Origin: Rotaria socialis
Taxonomy: Eukaryota; Rotifera; Eurotatoria; Philodinida; Philodinidae
Direction of reading: 5' to 3'
Assembly: GCA_905331475.1 (NCBI GenBank)
Contig: CAJNYU010003198.1
Span: forward strand, 1 to 64,000
Length of the DNA stretch: 64,000 nucleotides
Shown: positions 1 through 11,212 of the stretch, piece after piece
How positions within the stretch are numbered: position 1 is the stretch's first letter
Layout: the number at the start of each line of letters is the position of its first letter
Program-made: the position numbers and the translations under genes
Notes under the pieces: model-generated
What the model saw: only the letters and a program-made list of their open reading frames with translations
What the model was told of the DNA's origin: nothing
Database searches by the model: none

Positions 1-1230
1 TCTCGACACAAAGAAATACTAGGACCGTGCACTGGAAATAAATGCTCAGAAGCTTTAGTGGTTGATGGGCATCAAAAGTGTCGACGTCGTGTTTGTAAAG
101 CAAAGGAAATTGAAATAAAAACTGATTTGTTTGAAAAAATGATTGTGGGATGCTGTCGTACTCCACTTCGTTATTCTAAATATTGTGAACTTCATCTTCA
201 TAAACATCCAGAAACTGACAATAACAAACAGAAAAATAGCCGAGAGCTTGTTATTTCTTCACATATTCGAAGTTGGAAGACAAGAAGGTCACAAAAAGAA
301 AAACATTTTGGTGCCACAGGTTGCTGTACTAGCAAGGCAAGAGGTGATTCTTATGTACGTAAATGTGCACGAAGTTTTGGTGTAATAGCAGCTGTAACTA
401 ACTGTTGTATTGTAACTACGTTTGGTGAATTTTTTAGAACGGAGACTCTAAAAGAAATACTACAGTTATTAACGAATAGCATAAAGGGTATGATCTTTTA
501 GCACCGAACGATTATTGAAATTAAACTATCATCGTTATCATTTTAGTATCTGGAGTAGTGCCTAAGACGGCTGTTTATGATGACGGTTGTCATTTGATTG
601 AATATCTACATAAACATATTGGAAAAGATCTAGCTGAAACATATGCTGCAAAGGCACTTTCTCAGATCAAATTTAGTGTAGATAGAACATACTTTCGCAA
701 TCACGTTGGATCTTGGTGTCGTGCTAATATGAACCCGGACAAGAATCCACGTATGCTTCTTCTATTTTTGAAATTCCTTTTTTTGTTACATTTGCTGCAT
801 TTTCAGTTCTGGAAAATATAAATACTCAAGCTGCAGAACAGCTATTCAGTTGGCTTAAAGGTTATGCATCGATTATCAGTAGTCTTGGGTGGAAAAGAGC
901 GTCGATGTTTCTTCTAATAATATTTCATCATAAGAACTTGATCGCAACCAACATTAAGTCCAGTTCTGTATTTAACATTGTCAGTAAATTATATTACACC
1001 AATTTATTTACATAATTGAATACGTTTTAATATATTCACAGGTCAATCAAGTTCCACATGAACCCACCATTAGTCTGATGCACACAGCCGATTCAATATC
1101 ACTACTAGAAGCGTCGAATATTCTTGCATCAAGCACTTCATCTTCAACCAACCAATCGAACAAAATTGTAGCAGACAATTTAACAAAGTGTACACCTGAA
1201 AAAGAAAAGAAAAAGACAATCAATGAATGA
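1..1230 (+). CDS. KDZ transposase-like gene, 3' part (truncated by window start)
   Basis: The frame is open from base 1, so the gene begins upstream of the window. I read four exons, 1-487, 547-750, 807-967 and 1042-1230, joined by GT-AG introns of 56-74 bases with phases that agree at every junction. Exon 1 holds a cysteine/histidine cluster (C and H residues spaced around SKYCELHLH) like the CxC zinc clusters that accompany Kyakuja-Dileera-Zisupton transposases. Exon 2 has YDDGCHLIEYL and exon 3 has NTQAAEQLFSWLKGYA, the two conserved blocks of the KDZ domain; the D, E and W positions are present. The tail is Ser/Thr-rich with a Lys-rich end. Such genes are numerous in bdelloid genomes and may be domesticated or mobile. 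No terminal repeats were seen on the 3' side. The family call is by motif memory, not by search. Confidence 0.7.
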
Positions 1231-2133
1231 GCCTTTACAGAAGCTGTCTAATCATTGTCCATCGTCGACAACAACAAACTGGACTACTCAAGTGAAATCT
1301 ATTTTAGCACAGCATGCTTCTAAAAAGAAGAAAAAAACATGATTCATCCACAAAAAGTTTTTATTGTCTTACTAGTCTATAGAAACTGAACCCTCTTCAC
1401 TATAGTACCATTTTTTTAACAATTATTAATAAAGTGATATAAAGAAATCAGTCGAATAATCGTGAAGTATTCGATCAAATATAATAAAAATGATCTGCAC
1501 ATTACGCATTGTACAGATTGTAATGAGAAAGTAATCGACAAATTTTTAAATATCAATTGATTCTACTGGTTGCCTTTCATAATAATCATTTTATTATTCT
1601 TTCGTGAACATCTCTTTCAATTGATTTAACTCGAGCCAAACTAATAGATCATACGACTTATAGGCTTCCAATTCCAATGACTCCACAACAGCTTTTAAAA
1701 GAATATTTAAGTAAGCACAGTCCGTATTATTCCCAACAATGAATTCACTTTTAACTCTGTTAAACTAATTTTTATTGTAGAAAAGCAAAGATAACATTCT
1801 AAATCAAATTTACTTCACACAAGACTCACCGTTAATTCATCTCAGCCTAACTTTGTTTACCAAAGCTAATGACAAATAAACTCTTCGATGTCAAAAGATA
1901 ATCTTTCTTTTAATACAAAACAACTAAAACTGATTCCAAAGAGAAATGCGCTACTATGAACACAATTTCATGAACACATGGTGTTGATGAAATTTTCTAA
2001 AAACCCTCTTCGGACAAAGTGAATTCAGCTGATGAATAGAATAGTCCCCTTAACATAATTGAAGATGCATTATTAAAACACGAAAAGTTCTTCTAAGAAG
2101 GGAAACGTTACGCTTGATGTCCATTAAACATAT
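1231..2133. other. Non-coding stretch downstream of the KDZ-like gene
   Basis: No open frame with coding character was seen on either strand. It begins with the probable 3' untranslated region of the upstream gene and is otherwise AT-rich unique sequence. Confidence 0.5.
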
Positions 2134-2420
2134 CAAAAGTCCGCCGAATAAAAACAAAAGTCCCATTAGAAATAGAAAGGTCCGTTGACTAAGAAATAAT
2201 AGTCATCAATAGAGAAGACAAAAGTCCGTTGACTTAGAGAAAAGTGACGCAGTCGAATAGCAAAGTACCACAAAAGTCCGCTGAATAAAAACAAAAGTCC
2301 CATTAGAAATAGAAAGGTTCGCTAAGAAGTGCGATACTGATGGATAATATTAGTTTGCGTTAAATTTGGTAATATTTTGTCCGACTAGTAAAGTCGCTCT
2401 ACTCTCCAGCGGACTTTTGG
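2134..2420. repeat. Dispersed CAAAAGTCCG repeats
   Basis: A block of about 48 bases starting CAAAAGTCCGC at 2134 recurs almost unchanged at 2272. A further copy of the core lies at about 2219, and an inverted copy (CCAGCGGACTTTTGG) lies at about 2406-2420. It looks like a decayed local repeat or the remains of a mobile element. Nothing in it appears to code for protein. Confidence 0.6.
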
Positions 2421-2830
2421 TAATGTGGACATTTCTTGGACCTTTGCCAGCCCTCAAAAATGATGCCTTTTTACATTGTAGCATATCATTCAAACCTCCT
2501 ATAGAGTATGTCAAAAGATAGGCCATCAGTAACTGAAAAAAAACGATATTTAAAATATTACATATTATCAGTTCAGTTAGGTTAAATAACCCAACAAACG
2601 TTGAAGTTGACACAATGAATGAGTTTTTGACAATTAATTTTTCGCAGTATATTTGCTATAGTTTTTGTTTTCGATCAAGAGATCCCAGACACAATTTTTC
2701 ATATGTTATGTAACTTTTGGTTCTCTACAAAATCACAAAAAAATTAAAAGAAAAACACGTATGCATCAATCGGAAAGCACTGAATAATGCTTGTAGTCGA
2801 GTGAATTCTCTGAAGCAAAACGATCCTGTA

Positions 2831-3193
2831 CAATTTTACATGTCATTCGCAAATGAAAATTTTCGTGTCTGACACTCCTGAGAGAGGAATAGGTGAAATT
2901 TAGAAAATATTTTCTTTTCATGAACTTGATCTAGTCATATACAAAGTCAACTCGGGGATAGGATCCCATGCTATATGTGACAAGTCTATGATATTAAGAG
3001 GTCAATCCTATTTCACTAAATTATAAATTGTAATAGACTTCCAGCATATGGTTGTAATCAGAATCTTAAGCTCTATCACATGAGATAATCATTATTCAAT
3101 TATATGGAAGGAAAACTTTTCTAAATTTCGCCTATTCCTCTCTCAGCAATGTCAGACACGAAAATTTTCATTTGTGAATAACATGTAAAATTG
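2831..3193. mobile_element. Foldback/MITE element with about 85 bp inverted termini
   Basis: The left end (from CAATTTTACATG at 2831) is matched by the reverse complement of the right end (to 3193) over roughly 85 bases, including GAAAATTTTCGTGTCTGACA and GAGAGAGGAATAGG on both arms. The about 190 base centre has no open reading frame. The right terminus abuts the telomere-like tract that starts at 3193. This is a non-autonomous DNA element; its transposase family is unknown and no clear target-site duplication was seen. Confidence 0.75.
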
Positions 3194-3294
3194 GGGTGTG
3201 CGGGTGTGGGTGTGGATCAAGACTAAACCATAAAATGACACGCATAAAAATTCACACGCGCAAGCACAAGCATACCCACACCCACACCCATACC
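3193..3294. repeat. TGTGGG telomere-like mini-element (inverted pair)
   Basis: A G-rich tract (GGGTGTGGGTGTGG, 3193-3216) and a C-rich tract (CCCACACCCACACCC, 3272-3294) face each other across about 55 bases. TGTGGG is the bdelloid telomere repeat (established knowledge). It joins the foldback element on its left directly. Confidence 0.85.
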
Positions 3295-3440
3295 ATTAAG
3301 TCAAGTAAATTCGGAGCCAATTTAAGTCAAGTCGCGCCATTTCTTAAAATTTCGAAGTCAAGTCAAGTGAATTCTGACTTGACTCTACGTGATCCAAGTC
3401 AAAGATGGATAGACTTGCCCATCTCTGATAGAGATGATCG
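3295..3440. repeat. AAGTC-rich degenerate repeat
   Basis: AAGTCAAGT and its complement ACTTGACT recur at least six times in this stretch. The sequence is read through by the last codons of the DUF1399 gene on the minus strand, so the natural C-terminus of that protein may have been replaced. Confidence 0.5.
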
Positions 3441-6098
3441 GTTGAAATTTCACTTTGAAATTCTTCTTGCCACATCTGATCCGTTCTGTTGCTCTTTTTC
3501 TTCATTTTTTCGTCCTCAATGATCGGCCATGGCGAATGAGGAATAACATAGCCAACAAGTCGAAGACAATCAGCTTCATATTTCAATGGTTCTTGCATAT
3601 GTGCATGCCACATGATGTCTATCTAAAACCGTGTAAATATATTCATTGAATAACAGTATTCTATTTGTTAATAGAAATTTTACCGCATATGTCGGTGGCA
3701 CAAAATCTTCGCTATCTTTCAAAGGATGCTTCGCTGACATATATAAAAATCGTTCGTAAGATTTTTTTAAACGTTCCATAGATCCAGTTACAAGATCAAT
3801 AAAGTCGCGTGATCTGTCGTAGTAGTCATCAATAGAAACTCGTTCCAGTGAATCATACATAAATTTTTTACATAAATCGAGCCAATGGCCATCAAGAATA
3901 ATTTCGGCTTCAGTAAATGAAAACGGATTTTCATATTGTTTTGGCCGATTCGATGAAAATTCAAAAAACGTTTCATCCCAATACGAGTAAGCGTTTTTGG
4001 ACTGATTGTTCAACTCGTCCTCACCATATGAATGATTCGAGGTTGACTTCCGACCATGTTTATTTGATGGCAATTCACAATATTTTTCACCAAATCGCTC
4101 TTCATAAAAATGGCATGTCTCTATAAATGCTTGTTTTTTTTTAAATTGTTGAGTATCTGTTGCCAACAATGAATGATCGACCACCTGACGAAATAAACGC
4201 AGACAATCCGCTCGATACATTTCCGGTCGAAGTAAATGTGTTTGCCAAATGATTTCAATATCAAGAGTAGGAACCAGCAAAACATTGGGCAAATAAATGG
4301 CTTTTAATTGCATAAATCGATAATATCTTGTTATCATTTGTTTCAATATAGCAGATTGATACCATTTATCCTGGTATTTGGATACTTTCTCTAAAAGTGA
4401 TATGAGTTGATGGGTTGTGTTGTGAATATCGACCGACAATGTGATCGTCCTGAGATAATAAGAAAACATCAGCATTATTTATCAAACAGAATTTATTTCA
4501 TAGCTTTACTTTTGCTGACATATCAATGTAACTTTTTCTTATACAGCATTATTCTAACCTTTTAAACCAAGTCACACTTATCAAATTCATCACGAGACAA
4601 ATTCTCTAAAATTAGTTTTTTATTTGCCAAGTTTTAGGAAAATGTTGATAAATTGTTTTAAATTGTACAAGATTAATTGCAGATCTGATAGAAATTTCTC
4701 AAGAGAAAATTGCTAAAACTATAGATGGCATATTTTTACTATTCAATAGATTCATATGATAGAAGTCAACAAGAGCTTTTACTGTAAAATTTCAATTTTA
4801 GCTTTTGATTTCAACAGTTGGATGGGTTTCCCTCTTACATTGAACGGGTGTCAGCGTGTAGCATTAAGTCGCTGGAATTATTAGTCGGATTCGTTCAAAA
4901 TTCGAACACAATCGATTTTATATATACAACATTGTTTCAAATGAGATAAAATACTTACTCACACTATTGATAACAAAGTTTTATTTTTTGACTCTCTGAG
5001 AAAGCATATGTTTTATCTATATCAAACGATAGAAATTCTTGTGTCAAAATAGGATCAGTAGAAAAAGAATATTTTAGACTAAATCAAGACTGTATTACTT
5101 GGAAAACCAAAGTATTAAAAATACTGAATTGGATACCGAAACGAAGGAAAATGTCTTTCTCGTAGAATTTCCGAACACAGGCATTCGTTAAAATATTCCA
5201 TAAGTAAACTACTATTGTTGAATAGTGAACAGTTCGAAGAAGTTCGATTTGATTTTTCTCAGAAACCGAGAGCAGTGTAACATATCCAACAATTTGGAGA
5301 AGTGCTCACTTCTCCAAATTGTTGGATATGTGATACGACTCCGACGTAGAAAACCGCGGTAATTTTAAAAATCTGCGGTTGACCGCGCTTTTTTTGAATT
5401 TTTTCCCGGGTGCTCTTAGGGATAACCAATCATATTCGAACTTATATTTATCTGATAAGCGTGAACATATCTCAAATAATAAATGCAACATGCACCATTA
5501 TAAAAATAGTTGAACTATCTTACATATATGATGAAGAATTCGGGTGTTGACTAAAACCACGAGCAGGGTCAATTGGATGTGTGGCCATAAGTCGAGCCAG
5601 ATAGCTTTGCGATGGGCGTATGACGCATGCTAGTTGACTAAAATGCCTCATATCCGCTAAGTTCCGTTTTAGTTCTTTATTTCGTAAATATTTCTCGTAC
5701 ATCCAATCCATGTAAGTTTGTTTGAATGATTTTGAATATAACTTCGTTGAAGCTATTATATATTTTGAAAAGATCATTCTAGAAATAAGAAAAAGAGATC
5801 AAACATTCTTACTATTGCATTTTAATTTCCAAATGTCATTTTGATCCGCAACCATTTTGAACAATCGACAAACGAGTGACACGTTGCATAGGTCAGGAAC
5901 GGAAAGTAATTGAAATATGCGTAAGAGAATCTCAGTAGGAATACGATTGAATGGAGATCTAGCTAATGAATTTTGTGCTTCGGCTTGTGCCCATGAATGC
6001 TTCCAGCTGACATGAGGCGGACGAATCTTTCTTCTAGAAGATGAGACGCAAATAGCATCATATTCCTTCTCTTTTTTTTTAAATAACCATTTGAACAT
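3344..6098 (-). CDS. F-box/DUF1399 (glycine-rich domain type) fusion protein
   Basis: Four exons on the minus strand, 5813-6098, 5524-5752, 3684-4449 and 3344-3622, join with GT-AG introns and matching phases to give about 519 residues. Residues about 50-95 form an F-box (PTEILLRIFQLLSVPDL...WKLKC), which would bind SKP1 in an SCF ubiquitin ligase. The rest has DUF1399/GRDP-type repeats: LVPTLDIEIIWQTHLLRP, a WDETFF block and a second MWHAHMQEPLKYEADCLRL block interrupted by the last intron at 3623-3683. Intron 2 (about 1.07 kb) carries a perfect palindrome at 5280-5331. The last roughly 30 residues run through an AAGTC-rich repeat and look foreign, so the C-terminus is probably truncated or replaced. 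F-box plus DUF1399 is a combination I associate with bdelloids and some invertebrates; the partner and substrate are unknown. Confidence 0.75.
5280..5331. mobile_element. 52 bp perfect palindrome, minimal MITE
   Basis: Two 25-base arms are exact reverse complements separated by CT. The arm begins ACATATCCAACA and contains TTTGGAGA, the same terminal sequence as the 180 bp element at 10284-10463, so this is probably a minimal or deleted copy of the same family. It lies in intron 2 of the DUF1399 gene. Confidence 0.7.
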
Positions 6099-7357
6099 GT
6101 AATCTAAAGTGAATGAATGGCAAAATTATGCTAGACAAACTGCGCGCAAAGATCTAGAATGTGTGCATAAATGTTCATTGACTGAATTCTAAATGCTCCC
6201 CCCTCCCCCACCCACCCAAATCCGTTTTATAATTCTGACTAAAGTTGGAATGGATATTATTTTGTTTGAAAGTCGTTGATACACGACAGATCTTAATACG
6301 CAACAGAAGAAGTTCAATATTCGAGTATACGTACCAACAATTACTAAAACTACGACAAAGTGCTCACCTAATCGTAACCTGTTGTTCTTGAATGGAAGAC
6401 GTCCATCTTTTCTGAGAAGATGAATATTACTTGAACTATGTTTTCTTGAATTTCTCACTGTTCAACTTTTGGATTGTTTAATGCAGAATCGAAAGTACAA
6501 GTAACGTGAATCGAAAGTCGATTCACTGGAACCTAGACTGACAGAACTCACACATGCAAATATATGAACAGCCCACTTCGTCGGCTGTTTTAACCACAGA
6601 TCTTGAAATTTCCAAAAAAGATGACTGGATAAGTTCAACCAAAACAAGGAAGACAAAGGGCGAATAAGTGAAAGTTGGGTACCAATCAGACGAAAATGAA
6701 AAATTTCCAAAAACAATGAATAGAAAAGCACAGTCAGAATAAGCGTGCAATACGTGTGCGAAACAGTGGCTGAACCAAGATTTTTCTTCTGATAGTGGGA
6801 GGGGGAGCTCTCAATCTCCTCACTAATAGAATACACTGTTAACAGTTCTCGTTAGAGGGCTTGAATATTTTTCACATGGGAACGAGGTTGAGTTTCACTT
6901 AGCAAATGGATCACACCATTCGAAAATTTAGCGACGGAGGCACCATAATTCCTTACAGGAACACCCACACCCTGCCCCTTCGCTTCTTCATCATTAGCAA
7001 TAACTGTTCGGTGTGGTGCCTCAGTGGATTCATCAATGATACGCGCTATGGAAATGGCCAATTGTGCCATAGAATTGGTCATTTGTGCCATGGAAATGGT
7101 TATTTTGGAGTTTGTTACAGACAGACAGACGGACAGACAGACACAGGTGAATTACCATTTCCAGACCCTATCCTTTCAGTCTAGGGAATACAGTGCTACT
7201 GAGAATCTCAAATGATTTCAATGAGCTAGTTTGAATTTCCCAATAACTAGCTTTAAATAATATTTTGATACATATCCGTATCCTTCAAATTTCGAAAGAT
7301 CAGAAATTTCAAAATAGAACAGTATTGAAATCGGTTAATGAAGGTCATAATAATCTA
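6099..7357. other. Upstream region of the DUF1399 gene; no gene recognised
   Basis: It holds an (ACAG)n simple repeat at about 7118-7146, a C-rich run at about 6195-6220 and a single CACCCACACCC match at about 6960-6975. Open frames here are short and show no recognisable domain. Confidence 0.4.
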
Positions 7358-8014
7358 TTTAAGTTTATTCAATTCTCTTCCTATGTAGTAAATTTATTCA
7401 ATTAAATATAAATGTATTCAAGTATAACAAATATTAATAGAATAAATAAAATAATCATACAATAATAAATGATAAGGTGTTACAGGTTAAAATAAAAACA
7501 AATAAGTTATAAATTGTAAATTTTTATATTATATTATATTTGATTTTGTTTGTTGACGTTCCGGTCAGATTAGACCTTCTTCAGAACGTTGTTGCATAAA
7601 GGTGGTATTCTTTCGTTTGTATGTATTTTCTTTTATCTGTTCTTTGATGATAACGGTACGGACTAGGAAGCATAGGTGTGGTTTCCTACCAGTATTACCG
7701 TCTTGTCCTTCCTTACCACTATCATCAAAGAACAGATAAAAGAAAATACATACAAACGAAAGAATACCACCTTTATGCAACAACGTTCTGAAGAAGGTCT
7801 AATCTGACCGGAACGTCAACAAACAAAATCAAATATAATATAATATAAAAATTTACAATTTATAACTTATTTGTTTTTATTTTAACCTGTAACACCTTAT
7901 CATTTATTATTGTATGATTATTTTATTTATTCTATTAATATTTGTTATACTTGAATACATTTATATTTAATTGAATAAATTTACTGCATAGGAAGAGAAT
8001 TGAATAAACTTAAA
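7358..8014. mobile_element. Long inverted repeat (294 bp arms, 69 bp loop)
   Basis: Bases 7358-7651 are the reverse complement of 7721-8014 with a single difference noticed (TGTAGT against TGCAGT near the outer end). The 69-base spacer is unrelated. The arms are AT-rich and contain no coding frame. Such a structure is a foldback/MITE-type element or a recent inverted duplication. No convincing target-site duplication was found. A transcript would form a stable hairpin of nearly 300 base pairs. Confidence 0.85.
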
Positions 8015-10283
8015 CAGAAAAGTATGTATTGAAATTTGATATCCTTGTATAAATGTGGCCATATATCAATTCATTATTTATAAATTAAATTTTTCATCAA
8101 ACATCCTACACAGCCAAAGCGGCTAACGGTCAACCAACATGATTGAAGTAGAAGTTGTTTTGTTTTCAAAACAAACTATGCCATCTTGTAAAACACACTT
8201 TTCTGAATAAGAAACTATATTTGGATTGGTTCGACAGCATAAGTAAGGCTGGAAATATGACCGAAACTGATTACTGGTCACCAGGGTCTAGGCTTGATTT
8301 GGAAGTGCTTCTCAAAATGTAAATGAGGGACACAGAAATAAAGGAGTAAACATGAAGTGTCACGTAGCATTTTGTAGAAAAATGTTCGGACTTTCTTTAT
8401 GGCTACATTGAATTTTTCTAGATCAATGTTTTGTTTCGAAAAAACGAACTAAAAACCGTCATATTTTTCATGTCTGTGCGTTACCAAAAAGGGCTCTTAG
8501 TTTATCGCATCATGAGATTAAAACAGTTTTCTTAATTTTGATCAATGACCTATCGTCAAATTTTTACGGGCTATCCGATGAGCTAATTGGTTTCCCTTCA
8601 TCTCTTTTCTTTGACTCTGAAAATTGGGTAACAAACAGACATTTTTCCTGTTGTCACTCAACATAATCAATATGCACCTCGTAAAAATTCATATTCTACT
8701 ATGAATTACTTTTTTCGAATGAATGCATGGGTAATTTTATGTGCTCTACACAATAGTGTCCTCAGAATTATCTGGATCGAATATCTTCGATTGGTATTTT
8801 TTGGGCCTGATATTCAAATTTCCAACCCAAACGTGAGTTTCAAGCTAAATAAACTTCAGAATCATGATCAGTATATCAAATTACCCATGATCAACTATTT
8901 TTTAATAAATAAATAGTTTGATTGATATAAAATTCGCTCGGAACAGACATTTTTTCTAAAAAAGCGTATCTATGCGTTACCAAAGTGTCTGTACGTTACT
9001 TTTAATTTTGCTAATAGCTCACTCATTTTTCATGATATTCATATTTTCTCTTCAGTCAAAGATACTCCTGAATCTAAGCTACAAAACCCTTGTTTGCAAA
9101 ATTCATTAGCGTGAAGCTATTCGCAGCATTTATCAGTAATTACACACCTACTAAAAACCGAGGGCTTTTTTGTCTGTGCGTTTCAGGCTAGTATTTTACT
9201 CATAAAATCTAAACGGTTATACGGTTAGGACTCTAACCATTCTCTAGATACACTTGTTCGAAGTTGAAAAAAATGTCTGTGCGTTACCTGCGTTTCTGCT
9301 GTACATAATATAAAGAACCAGTATGGAATATCTCGCGAGTGTAGCGAAATAGACGAATGAATTTAGGTGAAGAGATTATACTCTTTAAAAATAAACGTTT
9401 TATTATTTCGTACAATTGAGATTAAAATCACTTCAAATAGTAAACCCGAAGCTTGATTTGTCCAATCATTCTAGCGGAGATTATCGAGACATTTTTATTT
9501 TATTTTGATTACTATACGCTCTATAGATATTGAAGTTCAAGAAAGTTTTTTTTATAAAGATTTCTCTCTAGACAGTGAACTTCCACTCATTTTGTGATAA
9601 ATCAGACTAATAGTTCACTCACTTGACTACTTAAGTCTAAAGAATATTTCTATTGGGATTATTATTTATGCTATTGATTGTACTTATGTAAGACAAGAAC
9701 AAGTGTTCTTGTCTAAAAGAAATGGTGAGGGAACTTAAACTATTGGATGTTTTTTTATTCTGTTGTACGAAGAATCATACTTCATAGACAGATTGGGTCC
9801 TTAAAACATTTTTATTCGATTTTTAGGTTTGGCAGTTATCTTCGCCGCATAGTCGCAACAAAAATCCATAAATCAATTTGTGAACTATTGGTGTAGATAG
9901 GAATGCTAATTCACCATATTGAAAATTGTATAAAGTTGTTTTTCTTACATTGAAAACTACATCACTTCGTAGGTGCTGTAGAAGTTCGAGTGATTAAATG
10001 AGTCAATAACAAGATTTGTTTCGGAACCATGGACTAATCGATGTCTACAGGGTACAAGAAATAGACGGGAAAAAATCAGCCTAATGCTGTTAACTGTTGG
10101 TTGCATTTTTAAGTACTGTGCGAAAATACTTCTTCCAACATGCAAAATCAGCAGTATTACTCATGAGTCAATGAAAAATGCGAAAAAAAATATGACGTGA
10201 CAAACTCGAAGTACGAATAGAAAAGTGAAGGAAAAGATGTCAGAATATATTAGAACTAGTACGGGGAAACTTCCATGAGTGGT
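8015..10283. other. Gene-free stretch with dispersed TGTCTGTGCGTTACC motifs
   Basis: No protein gene is recognisable. The motif TGTCTGTGCGTTACC or close variants occurs at about 8469, 8984 (with a GCGTTACC just before it at about 8973), 9170 and 9273. A partial inverted copy lies near 8627-8642. Two copies also share a neighbouring AAAAACCG block. It looks like decayed repetitive DNA. Confidence 0.45.
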
Positions 10284-10463
10284 GTCACATATCCAACATT
10301 TTGGAGATGCTACTACATTTCCCACAGCAGATGCGTTCATTCACCGCTGGAGATGTAAGATCTCCTTTAGAGATGCGCATCCACCACACCCACATCTCTC
10401 GCGCGAGATGCGGCATCTCCCGCGGTAGATGTGGTAGCATCTCCGAAATCTTGGATATGTGAC
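10284..10463. mobile_element. 180 bp MITE with GTCACATATCCAA termini
   Basis: The ends are inverted repeats: GTCACATATCCAACATTTTG at the left and the complement of CTTGGATATGTGAC at the right, with the match continuing through GGAGATGCTAC. The interior is packed with GAGATG/CATCTC hairpin-forming units. It shares its termini with the palindrome at 5280-5331. No coding capacity. Confidence 0.75.
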
Positions 10464-10863
10464 TGCTGGTATCATTAGATGCAATGTATACTTGCTATTC
10501 CATAATTCAAGACAGGGCTGTAGATATAAGTAATTAATGTCTGTAAAGAATAACCATAATAATGTAAAAGTGCAAAAGGAGTATAATGAAAGTAACTGGT
10601 ACACCATTGAAAATAAATACTGAAAGAATGCTGTACACTTTTACAGTTCTTACCTTTTAACGTTATGTCTTATGTTATATGAAAAAAATTGAAACCTCAT
10701 TTGCACGATCATTTTAACGAGAGAGAACGGCTCTTTCTTTCTTTACTTCCTTTGCGCACCTGATGAAGAACAACCAACTTTCCGCGTCTGTAAAGCGAAA
10801 TTATGCACAGTACCTGAAATACGCCGACTTTTTACGTTGATTTATTACATGTGAACAGGGTGG
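10464..10863. other. Intergenic, no feature recognised
   Basis: AT-rich unique sequence without a coding frame or a repeat that I could identify. Confidence 0.4.
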
Positions 10864-10992
10864 CTGGGTGTGGGTGTGGGTGTGTAATAGCTACCAAGAC
10901 GCGTTTCGTCCCTGCTAAAGGACTCATCAGTTGGGTGTGTGTGTGGGTGGGTGGGTGTGGGACTATGGTATATATAAGACACCCACACCCGT
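10864..10992. repeat. TGTGGG telomere-like mini-element containing a hammerhead
   Basis: G-rich tracts at 10864-10886 and 10932-10960 and a short C-rich tract at about 10980-10992 surround a hammerhead ribozyme sequence on the minus strand. The combination of telomeric repeats and a hammerhead is what has been described for bdelloid telomere-associated Penelope-like elements. Confidence 0.85.
10894..10934 (-). ncRNA. Hammerhead ribozyme, type I with minimal stem III
   Basis: Read on the minus strand, the order is CCAA, CTGATGA, GTCC, a seven-base loop, GGGAC, GAAA, CGCGTC, TTGG. CCAA/TTGG form stem I, GUCC/GGAC form stem II, CUGAUGA and GAAA are the invariant catalytic core, and ACGCGU is the tiny self-complementary stem III followed by the cleavable C (GUC). 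All core positions are intact. Hammerheads with such a short stem III usually act as dimers and are known from Penelope-like elements and retrozymes. Cleavage would fall between bases 10898 and 10897. The call rests on exact core identity plus both stems. Confidence 0.88.
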
Positions 10993-11092
10993 CAAATATT
11001 CTAAAATGTGTAGGCAAAATTTACATTTCTTTCTATGCGGTACGAATATTCTCTTTAACAACGTCCATATATCGAATAAATGGCGTTAATTG

Positions 11093-11212
11093 AAAGAGAA
11101 TCTAATGTTTATATTTATTCATTATCCTTATTTTTATTTTTATAAAATAATATTGAAGTTACACACACACACACAAAGATTATCATATACAGCACTTTTA
11201 GATGCGTATTAA
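11093..11212. repeat. Short (CA)n run in a 3' flank
   Basis: A (CA)n microsatellite lies at about 11161-11175, just downstream of the WIPI stop codon. No gene is seen here. Confidence 0.5.

Noticed and set aside
3196..3522. Open frames rich in His-Thr or Cys-Gly across telomere-like tracts (also near 10851, 29050, 52793)
   Set aside because: They are translations of TGTGGG/CCCACA repeats, not proteins.
6462..6836. 124-codon open frame on the minus strand
   Set aside because: No domain, low-complexity Phe/Ser-rich translation and no splice context.
7565..7783. 72-codon frame on the minus strand within the long inverted repeat
   Set aside because: It spans the loop and both arms of the palindrome and has no homology that I recognise.
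10740..10800. CTGATGA followed by CCGCG near the hammerhead at 10.9 kb
   Set aside because: No stem II and no GAAA box at a usable distance; probably chance.
10864..10992. Possible true telomere end or chromosome terminus inside the window
   Set aside because: Tracts are short, degenerate and flanked by unique sequence on both sides, so they are interstitial.
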